In this document: one piece after another, positions 35,330 to 43,987 of the stretch | Position numbering within the stretch: the stretch's first letter is position 1 | Layout: each line of letters starts with the position of its first letter | Origin: Clostridiales bacterium | GTDB lineage: Bacteria; Bacillota; Clostridia; Christensenellales; CAG-138 | DNA length: 64,000 nucleotides | NCBI GenBank assembly: GCA_004554165.1 | Contig: SFNQ01000020.1 | Span: 1 to 64,000, forward strand | Direction of reading: 5' to 3' | The notes under the pieces: generated by a model | What the model saw: the letters and a program-made list of their open reading frames with translations, nothing else | Told to the model about the DNA's origin: nothing | Database searches by the model: none | Position numbers and translations under genes: made by a program

Positions 35330-36729
35330 TGCAGGCGCTGCAAACCTATCTGCACTATGTGGGCATCTTCTTTATCGTGTACCTCATTCTGTACGCTTCC
35401 TACCTGTTTCTTTCCGTGATTGAGGGCGCGCTCCAGCTTTACCTGCGCGACAGACGCCAGCGCGTCCACAACGAGCTCAAGCACGAGTTTTACCTGCCGG
35501 TTTCCGTCCTCATCCCGGCGCACAACGAGGAGGTTACCATCGTCGGCAGCGTGCGCTCGCTCCTCGAACTCAACTACCGTCTGTTCGAGATCATCGTCAT
35601 AGACGACGGTTCTTCCGATCAGACCGCAAAAGAGCTGATCGAGGCCTTTCATCTCGTCAGGATGGACCGGCCGCTCCATGTCCGCATCCCCTGCAAGCCG
35701 CTCAGGAGCATCTGGGAAGGCAGCGTGCGAGGTATCAAGCTCACCCTGGTGTGCAAGGAAAACGGCGGTAAGGGCGATGCGCTCAATATGGGCATCAACG
35801 CCTCTCGATATCCCTACTTTCTCTGCCTGGACGCGGACTCGCTGCTGCAGGCCGACTCGCTGGAAAAGATTATCCAGCCCGTGCTCGAAAACGACAGCGT
35901 GGTGGCCGTGGGCGGGCTTATCCGCATTGCGCAGTGCGTAAAAATGGAGCATGGCGCAGTGCAATCCTACCATCTCCCGTCCGACCTGATCACCTGCCTG
36001 CAGGTGGTCGAGTACGACCGCTCGTTTATGGCCTCCCGTATTCTGATGGACCGCTACAACGGAAACCTGATCATCTCCGGCGCCTTCGGCCTGTTTAAAA
36101 AGGATGTGGTCATCGCTGCGGGCGGCTACGATACGGATACGCTGGGCGAGGATATGGAGCTGGTGCTCAAGCTCCACATGTTCTGCCGCAACAACGGCCT
36201 CCCCTATTCCATCCGCTATGAGCCGAACGCCGTTTGCTGGAGCCAGGCGCCGTCCACGCTGCGCGATCTGGCAAAACAGCGCAGGCGCTGGCATCTGGGC
36301 CTGTTCCAGAGTCTGGTGAAGTACCGCGGTATCTTTGGCCGGCTGCGTTTTGGCCCTGTCAGCTATCTCTCGTATGTCTACTACCTTCTGTTTGAGCTGC
36401 TGTCGCCGATCATCGAGGTTTTTGGCATCGCCACCACCGTGCTTGCCGCTGCGGCGGGATTGCTGGACGTACCCTTTATGCTGCATTTTTTCGTGCTCTA
36501 CGCGGTCTACGGCGCTGTGCTGACCATGACGGCCTTCTGCCAGCGCATCTACACGCAAAACCTGCGGATTTCACTGGCCGATTCGCTGAAGGCAGCGCTG
36601 GTGTGCCTGCTGGAGAGCCTGTTCTTCCGCTATGTGCTCTCCTTTGTGCGCATGACGTCTTTTTTCGGCTACCGCAGCAAAAAGCGGCAGTGGGGTTCCA
36701 TACGGCGTATCCGGCAGAACGCGGAATAA
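35326..36729 (+). CDS. Processive family-2 glycosyltransferase (cellulose/hyaluronan synthase-like)
   Basis: A 467-residue membrane GT2 with an N-terminal span (about 13-33), a catalytic domain with DDG (93-95), DAD (169-171), GED (274-276) and QRRRW (318-322), and three to four C-terminal spans. This D,D,D,QxxRW set is diagnostic of processive synthases that extrude the chain through their own membrane channel. No PilZ domain, so no c-di-GMP control is evident. Last gene of the seven-gene operon. The sugar is not predictable from the sequence. Confidence 0.93.
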   Translation: MMQALQTYLHYVGIFFIVYLILYASYLFLSVIEGALQLYLRDRRQRVHNELKHEFYLPVSVLIPAHNEEVTIVGSVRSLLELNYRLFEIIVIDDGSSDQTAKELIEAFHLVRMDRPLHVRIPCKPLRSIWEGSVRGIKLTLVCKENGGKGDALNMGINASRYPYFLCLDADSLLQADSLEKIIQPVLENDSVVAVGGLIRIAQCVKMEHGAVQSYHLPSDLITCLQVVEYDRSFMASRILMDRYNGNLIISGAFGLFKKDVVIAAGGYDTDTLGEDMELVLKLHMFCRNNGLPYSIRYEPNAVCWSQAPSTLRDLAKQRRRWHLGLFQSLVKYRGIFGRLRFGPVSYLSYVYYLLFELLSPIIEVFGIATTVLAAAAGLLDVPFMLHFFVLYAVYGAVLTMTAFCQRIYTQNLRISLADSLKAALVCLLESLFFRYVLSFVRMTSFFGYRSKKRQWGSIRRIRQNAE

Positions 36730-36813
36730 GCGCGCTGTTTTGCGTCATACTGAGCGTATCCCGCTTCCCTCCGGTTCGGAGCGTTCAATACCATACGAAA
36801 GGACATGATAACG

Positions 36814-37788
36814 ATGTGCACGGCTGTAAATTACAAAACGAAGGATCACTATTTTGGCCGAAATCTGGATTTGGAGCTTTCCTATGGCGAGACGGTCACC
36901 ATCACGCCGAGAAACTGTCCCTTTACGTTTCGCAGGGCCGCGCCGCTCAAAACGCACTATGCGCTGATCGGCATGGCGCTGCTTGTGGAGCAGTACCCGC
37001 TGTATTTTGACGCGACCAACGAAAAGGGTCTCAGCATGGCGGGTCTGAACTTCCCGGGCAACGCGGACTACAAGCCGGAGGCGCCGGGCAGGGACAACAT
37101 TACGCCCTTTGAATTCATCCCTTGGATTCTCGGCCAGTGCGCAAGCGTGGCAGAAGCGCGCCCCCTCCTTGACCGGCTGAACCTTGTAAAGATCGATTTC
37201 AGCCAGCAGTATCCGCTGTCGCCGCTGCACTGGATCCTTTCGGACCGCGATACGTCCATCACCGTCGAATCCGTTGCGGAGGGGTTAAAGGTGTACGACA
37301 ACCCCGTCGGCGTGCTGACGAACAACCCGACCTTTGATTACCACATGACCAACCTCAGCAACTACATGAACCTCACGCGGGAGTACCCGCAATCCCGCTT
37401 TGCACCCGGGTTTCCCCTCAAGCCCTACAGCCGCGGCATGGGCGGCATGGGACTGCCGGGCGATCTGTCCTCCGCCTCCCGCTTTGTGAAGGCTGCGTTC
37501 ACAAAGCTGAATTCCCTCTCCGGGGACTCGGAATCCGAGAGCGTCAGCCAGTTTTTCCATATTCTCGGTTCGGTGGCGCAGCAGCGCGGCTGCGTCGTCG
37601 TGGAAAACGGGGAATACGAATACACCATCTATTCCTCCTGCGTAAACACCGACCGGGGCGTGTATTACTACAAAACCTACGAAAACAGTCAGATTACGGC
37701 GGTCGATCTGCACCGGGAGAATCTCGAGGGCAAGGTTCCCGTCTCCTATCCCCTCTTCCATGAGCAGCGGTTTTACAGGCAAAACTGA
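36814..37788 (+). CDS. bsh: Bile salt hydrolase / choloylglycine hydrolase (Ntn family)
   Basis: Hydrolyses the amide bond of conjugated bile acids or related N-acyl amides. 324 residues. The start must be the ATG at 36814, since processing then exposes Cys2 as nucleophile; an in-frame ATG at 36805 would add three residues before it. Catalytic pattern: Cys2, Arg16 and Asp19 (FGRNLDLE), ATNEKGLSMAGLNFPG, GVLTNNPTFDYH and SASRFVKAAF (Arg). GAAAGGA at 36797-36803 is well spaced. Penicillin V acylase is the main alternative in this family, but LNFPGNADY-type loops favour bile acids. Confidence 0.88.
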   Translation: MCTAVNYKTKDHYFGRNLDLELSYGETVTITPRNCPFTFRRAAPLKTHYALIGMALLVEQYPLYFDATNEKGLSMAGLNFPGNADYKPEAPGRDNITPFEFIPWILGQCASVAEARPLLDRLNLVKIDFSQQYPLSPLHWILSDRDTSITVESVAEGLKVYDNPVGVLTNNPTFDYHMTNLSNYMNLTREYPQSRFAPGFPLKPYSRGMGGMGLPGDLSSASRFVKAAFTKLNSLSGDSESESVSQFFHILGSVAQQRGCVVVENGEYEYTIYSSCVNTDRGVYYYKTYENSQITAVDLHRENLEGKVPVSYPLFHEQRFYRQN

Positions 37789-37843
37789 GGCCTGCTTTGC
37801 GGAAGCGGCCCGCCGCGGCTGTCAATCGGAGAACACTTTTTTT

Positions 37844-37868
37844 GAACGGCAGCTTCGTCCTGCCGTTC
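37844..37868. other. Strong hairpin downstream of bile salt hydrolase gene
   Basis: GAACGGCAG (37844-37852) and CTGCCGTTC (37860-37868) pair perfectly. The T-run precedes rather than follows it on the plus strand, so it may protect an mRNA end rather than terminate. Between it and the promoter at 38059 nothing else is evident. Confidence 0.4.
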
Positions 37869-38058
37869 TCCCTTGCCTGCGGGCCTTCCTTCCTGCTTCC
37901 GCTCCGGCCTGACGGCTTTCCCGCCGGGCGCCGTCAGCCCTGCGCCTTGATGCGGCCGGCTGCATTCCGGTGCAAGCGGCAATGCGCAGGCGAAGCGCCG
38001 GCTCTGACGCCAGCCCCCCTCCCTTTGTCGGCTTCCCGCCACAGTCTTATTCTTTCAC

Positions 38059-38087
38059 TTGCCTTGTCTGGTGCCTTGTTTTATAAT
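38059..38087 (+). promoter_or_regulatory. Promoter of isochorismate synthase gene
   Basis: TTGCCT (38059-38064), 17 bases, TATAAT (38082-38087). The leader is about 90 bases. Confidence 0.65.
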
Positions 38088-38182
38088 TCACTTGTTTTCA
38101 GAAGGTCAAAACCGCGATGTCCCGGCCTGCGGCCGGGCCACAGACGATTGGATCAAAACAAAGCAATGCCCGGAGGAGCCCC

Positions 38183-39616
38183 ATGCATCAAATCACAGTA
38201 AACGGTAACGTAAGGAAGATCGATTATGAAATGAACGCCCTGAAAACGGGCCGTTGGGTCGAAGCCATTGCCGTGCAATACGCCGCCTGCTTTTCTGATC
38301 CCTCTTACCGAAGCGTATTCCTTTCCAAAAATCCGGATCGGGAAAACATGCTGATCGGCGCGGTGGGCAGGCTTATCGGCATGCGTGTGCGGGTTTGCCG
38401 CACAAAGCTGGAGGGCGCCGTGGACTACCGCGGAGAAACCGTATTCGCCTGCAGCGAAGAAAACGAAGAAAACACGGAAGGGTTTGACAGCCTCCCCTTT
38501 CAGAAAATTTTCGCGCTCTGCAACCGGCTGATGCGCAGCATAAAGGCTTATTTGCCCGGGGAATTGCAGGGTGTCCCCTTCCTTGGCGGCGTAAAAAGCA
38601 TTCTGCTGTGCGACGGGCCGCAGGACATGGTGGATTTCTATCTTCCGGAGCTGGCGGTGTTCGGCACGGAGAAGGACTTTCGCCTGTTTCACGCCGCGGG
38701 GCTTCCCGCAGACGAGCTGCTGGCCGTGGAGCCCGCCGCGCAGGTTTGCGCCCCTCCCGCGATCTGCCGCCGAAGTCTCGCGCCAACAAGGGAGGAGTAC
38801 CTCCGACGCATGGATGGCGTGATGAAAAAGCTGAAGGAAGGCGTCATCAAAAAGATCATCGTTGCGCGCAAATGTACCGTGGAAACAACAGCGCCCTTTG
38901 ATCCCTTCGGCTATGCGGAATACCTCATCGATCGGTTCTACCAGGAGTATTTCTATCTGTTCCGGCACGGGCCTGCGCAGCAATGGATCGGCATTACGCC
39001 GGAAAACCTGTTCAAGCAGCGGGGACGGCAGGTGATCACCATTCCTCTGGCCGGCACGATCCGAAAGACCGGCGACGCCGGGAGGGATGCGGCGGCGCTT
39101 GGGGAGGCGACGCCCGGCTCAAATCTTGTGATTGAGCACGAGAGCGCCCGCGACTTCATGGTTTCGCAGTTAAAAGCGGCAAACATCGGCAAGGTAATCC
39201 TGGCCCGCAGCAATGAGATTCTGGAAATGCCTTATGCCTACCACCTGATGAGCGAAATCCATGTGGAACTGGATGAAACCGCCACCTGCTTCGATCTGCT
39301 TGCCGCCATGTATCCGCCCGCTGCGGTTTGGGGTATTCCGGTCAACCGGATCGAGCCGGTCATTGCCGAGACGGAACCCTTTGCGCGCGAGTTTTATTCC
39401 GGCCTGTACGGATACTGGGATTTTCAGGGAAATGCAGACATTGCGCTGGTCATCCGCTCGGCAAAGCTGGACGCGGAGGACAGGCTTTCGGTCTATATCG
39501 GCAGCGGCATCATCGACTGCGCGGATCCGGAAGCGGAATGGTCGGAGACCGAGAGCAAAATGCAGCCGCTCGTGGGCTATTTCGCCAACAGCGCCGCCTG
39601 TTTTTCACAGGAATAG
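38183..39616 (+). CDS. Isochorismate synthase-like chorismate-binding enzyme
   Basis: A 477-residue protein. The chorismate-binding domain covers about residues 210-470: KKIIVARKC (catalytic Lys region), IPLAGTIRKTG, LVIEHESARDFM (EH pair), WGIPVNRIEPVIAETEPFAREFYSGLYGY, and GSGIIDCADPEAEWSETESK. This matches isochorismate and salicylate synthases (MenF/EntC/MbtI) better than anthranilate synthase, which would have a partner glutaminase. GGAGGAG supports the ATG at 38183. It stands alone between its own promoter and terminator; no other menaquinone or siderophore gene is in the window. Confidence 0.82.
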   Translation: MHQITVNGNVRKIDYEMNALKTGRWVEAIAVQYAACFSDPSYRSVFLSKNPDRENMLIGAVGRLIGMRVRVCRTKLEGAVDYRGETVFACSEENEENTEGFDSLPFQKIFALCNRLMRSIKAYLPGELQGVPFLGGVKSILLCDGPQDMVDFYLPELAVFGTEKDFRLFHAAGLPADELLAVEPAAQVCAPPAICRRSLAPTREEYLRRMDGVMKKLKEGVIKKIIVARKCTVETTAPFDPFGYAEYLIDRFYQEYFYLFRHGPAQQWIGITPENLFKQRGRQVITIPLAGTIRKTGDAGRDAAALGEATPGSNLVIEHESARDFMVSQLKAANIGKVILARSNEILEMPYAYHLMSEIHVELDETATCFDLLAAMYPPAAVWGIPVNRIEPVIAETEPFAREFYSGLYGYWDFQGNADIALVIRSAKLDAEDRLSVYIGSGIIDCADPEAEWSETESKMQPLVGYFANSAACFSQE

Positions 39617-39727
39617 GTTCCAACGCCTCCCCCGCCGGCTTCCGGCGGCGGCGCCGATTCTCTCTGGGGAGCAGCCCGCGGGCGCAGGCGATCCGCTCCC
39701 ATGACTCTGTGTACGGCAAAGCGTTTC

Positions 39728-39761
39728 GGGAAGGCAAAAGCAATAGCGCCTTCCCCTTTTT
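39728..39761 (+). terminator. Rho-independent terminator
   Basis: GGGAAGGC (39728-39735) pairs with GCCTTCCC (39748-39755), followed by CTTTTT (to 39761). It ends the isochorismate synthase transcript. Confidence 0.8.
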
Positions 39762-39837
39762 ATCTGGTTTCCCACAGACGAAAGGTTCTCCCATGGTCCA
39801 TACCGGGCCTGCGGCGCCTTTTTCGTGGGCTGTGCAG

Positions 39838-39866
39838 GCAGGCAGGAGAATGTCGCCTGCTTTTTT
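39838..39866 (+). terminator. Second rho-independent terminator, no gene in front
   Basis: GCAGGC (39838-39843) pairs with GCCTGC (39855-39860), followed by TTTTTT (39861-39866). It lies about 100 bases after the first terminator, which may mark a small RNA or a back-up terminator. The remaining 39867-40157 shows nothing recognisable. Confidence 0.65.
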
Positions 39867-40157
39867 AAATTCGGGACCTGCTGCGCGCTGTCCCTCCCCG
39901 CCCTTTCCTCTCCTCTGCCGGGCCGGGCCACCTTTCTCGCCGCAATACTCCGGGGCTCCGCATTGGACAAAAACCGCCGCGCCATAGCACTGGCCCCAAA
40001 CGCCGCAAAAAATTCCGCCACAGGAGAAATTGACACAAAGCCGGCTGCCAGGCAGTGCGGCCTTTTGGTGGAAGCGGGCGGAGCGCCGGAAACGAGGCAG
40101 GGTGCAAGCAGCGACACTTGAGAGCGCAATTTTCGAAAAAAAACGTTTCGATTCCCA

Positions 40158-40186
40158 TAGACAAAATGTTTTTTTTCATCTATAAT
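40158..40186 (+). promoter_or_regulatory. Promoter of FecCD-type importer operon
   Basis: TAGACA (40158-40163), 17 bases, TATAAT (40181-40186). The predicted start is near 40193. Confidence 0.7.
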
Positions 40187-40196
40187 GTCTCCAATG

Positions 40197-40218
40197 GTTA
40201 TTTTTTTGAAAAAATAAC
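40197..40218 (+). promoter_or_regulatory. 22-bp palindromic operator at the importer start point
   Basis: GTTATTTTTT (40197-40206), TG, AAAAAATAAC (40209-40218) is a perfect inverted repeat beginning about five bases after the predicted start point. The position suits a repressor. The GTTAT/ATAAC ends recall ModE half-sites, but the spacing differs, so the regulator is unknown. Confidence 0.6.
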
Positions 40219-40230
40219 GTTGAGGAACGG

Positions 40231-41301
40231 ATGGTAGGCATGGAAAGAATTCGAAACCGCAAAGGAAGGGAACCGGGGGCGCAGCGCGCAGGCCTTCGTC
40301 CCGTTCGCATGCTGTTTTTTCTCGCGGCAATTCTTCTGGTCATCTTTCTCCTCTCTTTTTCGATCGGGCGGTACGGCGTACCGGCGGATCAGGTTCTTCG
40401 GATTCTGTTCTCCCGCATTTTTCACCTTCCCATTGCCGAGACCTGGACGTCGGAAATGGAAACTGTGGTCATCAACATTCGGCTGCCCCGGATTCTGCTG
40501 GCCTGCCTTGTGGGCTGCTCGCTCTCCGCAGCCGGCGCCTCCTATCAGGGTGTTTTTCAAAATCCGATGGCGGCGCCGGATATCCTCGGCGCATCCAGCG
40601 GCGCAGCTTTTGGCGCGGCGCTGGCCATTCTGTTCGGCGCGGCCAGCGGTATGATTACGCTTTCCGCCTTCCTGTTCAGCATGATTACGGTTCTCGCGGT
40701 TTTCCTGATTGCGCAGCGCGCGCCGGGAGCCCGCGTGGTCAACCTGATTCTTGCCGGCATCATGATCAGCTCCCTGTTCACTGCCGGGACATCCTATATT
40801 AAACTGGTGGCCGACCCCACAAACCAGCTGCCGCAGATCACCTACTGGCTCATGGGCAGTCTTTCCGGGGCAAGGCTTCGGGACATCGGCTTTGTAGCGC
40901 TTCCTCTGGCGCTGGGTCTCGTCCCCCTGCTCCTTCTGCGCTGGCAGATCAATATTCTGACGCTGGGCGACGAGGAGGCGCGCACGCTTGGCATCAACAC
41001 CAATCGGCTGCGTCTCATCGTTATCGTCTGTTCCACGCTTGTCACGGCGGCCAGCGTTTCCGTTTCCGGCATGATCGGCTGGGTCGGGCTTGTGATTCCG
41101 CACCTGTGCCGCAAGCTGGTGGGCAGCAACTACCGCTATCTCATGCCCGCCACCTATCTTGGCGGCGCGGCATTTTTGCTGCTGGTGGACAACCTATCCA
41201 GGAATCTGCTGGCCGTTGAGATTCCCATCGGTATTCTGACCGCCTTTATCGGCGCGCCGTTTTTCATCTACCTGATTTGCAGACGGGAGAAGACGCTGTG
41301 A
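40231..41301 (+). CDS. FecCD-family ABC importer permease
   Basis: A 356-residue permease of the BtuC/FhuB/FecCD family, with about ten membrane segments and the family's hallmarks RLPRILLACLVGCSLSAAGASYQGVFQNPMAAPDILGASSGA, the L-G--EA--LG coupling region (LGDEEARTLGIN) and GMIGWVGLVIPHLCR. These importers take up iron-siderophores, haem, cobalamin and, in Haemophilus MolBCA, molybdate. GAGG at 40222-40225 favours the ATG at 40231. First gene of a six-gene operon. Confidence 0.94.
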   Translation: MVGMERIRNRKGREPGAQRAGLRPVRMLFFLAAILLVIFLLSFSIGRYGVPADQVLRILFSRIFHLPIAETWTSEMETVVINIRLPRILLACLVGCSLSAAGASYQGVFQNPMAAPDILGASSGAAFGAALAILFGAASGMITLSAFLFSMITVLAVFLIAQRAPGARVVNLILAGIMISSLFTAGTSYIKLVADPTNQLPQITYWLMGSLSGARLRDIGFVALPLALGLVPLLLLRWQINILTLGDEEARTLGINTNRLRLIVIVCSTLVTAASVSVSGMIGWVGLVIPHLCRKLVGSNYRYLMPATYLGGAAFLLLVDNLSRNLLAVEIPIGILTAFIGAPFFIYLICRREKTL

Positions 41302-42071
41302 GCATTGTTGTTGAAAAACTGAGCTTTTCCTACTGCACGCGGCCTGTACTCCAGGACGTGAGCTTCTCCGCGGAGAATGGCCGGCTTGTGGCAGTGCTGG
41401 GGCCAAACGGCGTCGGCAAGACAACGCTCTTCCGCTGTATCCTCGGCCTGCAGCGCGGCTATACGGGCAGCATACGGATTGACGGCGCGGACGCCCGCCA
41501 GCTCTCGGCCCGGGAACTGGCGCACCGGGTTGCCTATATCCCCCAGATTCACGCGCAGGCCTTCGGCTTTTCGGTGCTCGATATGGTCTTGATGGGCACA
41601 AGCCACGCCCTCTCCCCCCTCTCCGTACCAAAGCAGGGGGAAACCGACGCGGCCATGGCGGCGTTGGAGCGGCTGGGCATTGCGAAGCTTGCGGCAAAAA
41701 ACTTTAACCATTTGTCCGGCGGCGAGCAGCAGCTGACGCTGATTGCCCGGGCGCTGGCACAGAACGCCCGAACGCTGCTGATGGATGAACCCACCGCTTC
41801 TCTCGACTACGGGAACCAGGCGCATGTGCTCTCCGCGGTGCGCGCGCTGGCCGCCGAGGGATACACGGTCGTCATGTCCACCCACAATCCGCAGCAGGCC
41901 GTCTTTTATGCAGATCTGGCGCTGGCGCTTTTTGAGGGCAGCGTGGCAGCATACGGCGCGCCCAGCGAGGTTATGGACGCCGCGCTCATCGAGCGCCTGT
42001 ACCAGATGCGTATTCATTTGATCGCAACGGAGCAGGGCCCGGTCATCGTGCCCGCAGTTGAGAGGGAGTAG
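41298..42071 (+). CDS. FecE/BtuD-type ABC importer ATPase
   Basis: A 257-residue ATPase with Walker A GPNGVGKTT, Q-loop IPQIH, signature LSGGEQQ, Walker B LLMDEPTASLD and H-loop MSTHN. The chosen start is GTG at 41298, which overlaps the permease stop (GTGA) and has GGGAG 8 bases upstream; a TTG at 41277 inside the permease gene is less likely. Partner of the FecCD permease. Confidence 0.94.
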   Translation: MSIVVEKLSFSYCTRPVLQDVSFSAENGRLVAVLGPNGVGKTTLFRCILGLQRGYTGSIRIDGADARQLSARELAHRVAYIPQIHAQAFGFSVLDMVLMGTSHALSPLSVPKQGETDAAMAALERLGIAKLAAKNFNHLSGGEQQLTLIARALAQNARTLLMDEPTASLDYGNQAHVLSAVRALAAEGYTVVMSTHNPQQAVFYADLALALFEGSVAAYGAPSEVMDAALIERLYQMRIHLIATEQGPVIVPAVERE

Positions 42072-42076
42072 AGCCC

Positions 42077-42832
42077 ATGTTTGTCTGGAGCGAAGAAAAA
42101 ATCCGTTTTTTAAAGGATGCGTCGGAGTATACGCCCTTTAACGACGCCCTCGCGGCCCGCATCGCGCCGCATCTGCCCCCCAATGCGCACCTTCTGGACG
42201 CGGGCTGTGGGCTCGGCTATCTTTCTCTGGCGCTTGCTCCATACTGCGCCAGAGTGACCGCAATGGACGTTTCCGAAAATGCGCTGGCCGTGCTGCGCGA
42301 AAACATTGCTCTGTCGGGGGTGAGGAATATCGATGTGCGCGAGGGCGATGTATTTCATTTGCCGGAGGATTGCCGGTTCGACGCCATGGTATTCTGCTTT
42401 TTCGGCAGCGTTTCGGAAACGCTGGGCTGCATCCGCCGGCATTGCCGCGGCAAGGCTGTTCTATTGAAAAAGAACTGGCAGACCCACCGCTTTACGCTGC
42501 GGGAAACGCCGCTTGCGCGCTTCACCTTCGCCCAGACCTGCGCGGAGCTGCGGGCGCTTGGCGTTCCCCATGAAAGCAGCACCTTTTTCCTTGACATGGG
42601 GCAGCCCTTCCGGACGCCGGAGGATGCGGCGGCTTTCTTCCGAATGAATCGCCGCTCTGCCGCGCCGGATGCGATTACTGTTTCCGAAGTTTCCGACCGT
42701 CTCACCAAAACGGGAGACAGCAGGTTTCCCTACTATCTCCCCGCTGAACGTCCCGTCGGAATGATTCTCATCAATGCAAAGGTACTGCCCGATGCTCTTA
42801 ATACGAATTCAAAGGAGGAAGTGTTATCATGA
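42077..42832 (+). CDS. Class I SAM-dependent methyltransferase
   Basis: A 251-residue cytoplasmic protein with the SAM-binding motif LLDAGCGLGYLSLAL (around residues 39-53), the acidic residue in VTAMDVS, and motif II-like DAMVFCFFGSV. Substrate unknown. It sits inside the importer operon between the ATPase (5-base gap) and the binding protein (4-base overlap), which implies it modifies the imported ligand, its chelator or a cofactor made with it. Confidence 0.87.
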   Translation: MFVWSEEKIRFLKDASEYTPFNDALAARIAPHLPPNAHLLDAGCGLGYLSLALAPYCARVTAMDVSENALAVLRENIALSGVRNIDVREGDVFHLPEDCRFDAMVFCFFGSVSETLGCIRRHCRGKAVLLKKNWQTHRFTLRETPLARFTFAQTCAELRALGVPHESSTFFLDMGQPFRTPEDAAAFFRMNRRSAAPDAITVSEVSDRLTKTGDSRFPYYLPAERPVGMILINAKVLPDALNTNSKEEVLS

Positions 42833-43977
42833 AAAAACGTATCACAGCCTGTTTCCTTGCCCTCATCTTTCTGATCGGTTGCCTTGCCTGCGCGCAGCCG
42901 CAGACGCAGCAGAGCACTCAGGTCACCTCGTCGCCCGAGCTTACCGACGCGCCCGCGGCCACGGACGCGCCCGCAGAGCCGGAGCCAGCGGCCCCCGAAA
43001 CCGTTTCGTTTACGGATTCCATCGGGCGCACCGTCACGGTTCCGGCCAAAATTGAAAAAATCGCCGTTTCCGGTCCGCTGGCACAGATCGTTCTCTTTGC
43101 GCTCTGCCCGGACAAATTCGTTGGCATTGCCAACGCCTGGGATGTCTCTGCGGCGCAATTCCTCACAGCGGAATACTATAACCTGCCCGAGCTCGGCCAG
43201 TTCTATGGCGGCAAGGGCGAACTGAATCTGGAGACCCTGCTGGCCAGCGGCGCACAGGTGGTCATCGACGTGGGCGAGCCCAAAGACTCCGCCGTATCGG
43301 ATCTGGACGCCCTGCAGGAACAGACCGGCCTCCCCTTTGTTCATGTTTCCGCGTCCATCGCAACCATGGGCGACGCTTACCGCAAGCTGGGAGAGCTTCT
43401 CGGCCTGGAGGATGAGGCGGAGACGCTCGCCGCCTACTGCGACGACACCTATGCGCGCACCCAGAGCATTGCGCAAAGCGTGGAGAAGGCGAACCTGCTC
43501 TACATCACCGGCGATCAGGGCCTGAACGTCATCGCGCAGAACAGCTACCACGCCGAAATCATCGATCTGCTGTCCAACAATCTTGCGGTTGTGGACGATC
43601 CCTCCAGCAAGGGAACCGGCAACGAGGTGGACATGGAGCAGATTCTCAAATGGAATCCCGATGTGATCCTTTTCGCGCCGGGAAGCATCTATGCAACCGT
43701 TGCGGACGATCCCGTCTGGCAGCAGGTTACGGCCATCAAAAACGGCGCGTATTACGAGGTTCCGCAGGGGCCCTACAACTGGATGGGATTCCCCCCCTCC
43801 GTGCAGCGCTATCTCGGCATGATGTGGATGGCGCAGCTCCTCTATCCCGAAACCGCACAGTATGATCTCTATGCCGAGACGGCAAACTATTTTAAGATGT
43901 TTTATCATTGCGATCTGACGCAGGAGCAGTTTGACGCGCTCGTGCAAAATTCCATCGGCAACCAGCCCGCAGCATAA
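42829..43977 (+). CDS. BtuF/FecB-type substrate-binding lipoprotein
   Basis: A 382-residue lipoprotein (lipobox LIGC, Cys about 18) with an Ala/Pro/Thr/Glu linker and a two-lobed PBP type III domain: VSFTDSIGRTVTVPAKIEKIAVSG, LETLLASGAQVVIDVGEP, and the second lobe with LLYITGDQGLNVIAQNSYHAEIIDLL. The GPYNWMGFPPSVQRYLGMMWMAQLLYP block is typical of uncharacterised metal/metallophore binding proteins in anaerobes. AAGGAGG precedes the ATG. Ligand inferred only as a metal oxyanion or metal chelate. Confidence 0.92.
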   Translation: MKKRITACFLALIFLIGCLACAQPQTQQSTQVTSSPELTDAPAATDAPAEPEPAAPETVSFTDSIGRTVTVPAKIEKIAVSGPLAQIVLFALCPDKFVGIANAWDVSAAQFLTAEYYNLPELGQFYGGKGELNLETLLASGAQVVIDVGEPKDSAVSDLDALQEQTGLPFVHVSASIATMGDAYRKLGELLGLEDEAETLAAYCDDTYARTQSIAQSVEKANLLYITGDQGLNVIAQNSYHAEIIDLLSNNLAVVDDPSSKGTGNEVDMEQILKWNPDVILFAPGSIYATVADDPVWQQVTAIKNGAYYEVPQGPYNWMGFPPSVQRYLGMMWMAQLLYPETAQYDLYAETANYFKMFYHCDLTQEQFDALVQNSIGNQPAA

Positions 43978-43987
43978 GGAGAGGTTC

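Noticed and set aside
40197..40218. Calling the palindrome a ModE box
   Set aside because: The outer half-sites are similar but the spacing and T/A core differ from the ModE consensus, and no ModE gene is in the window.
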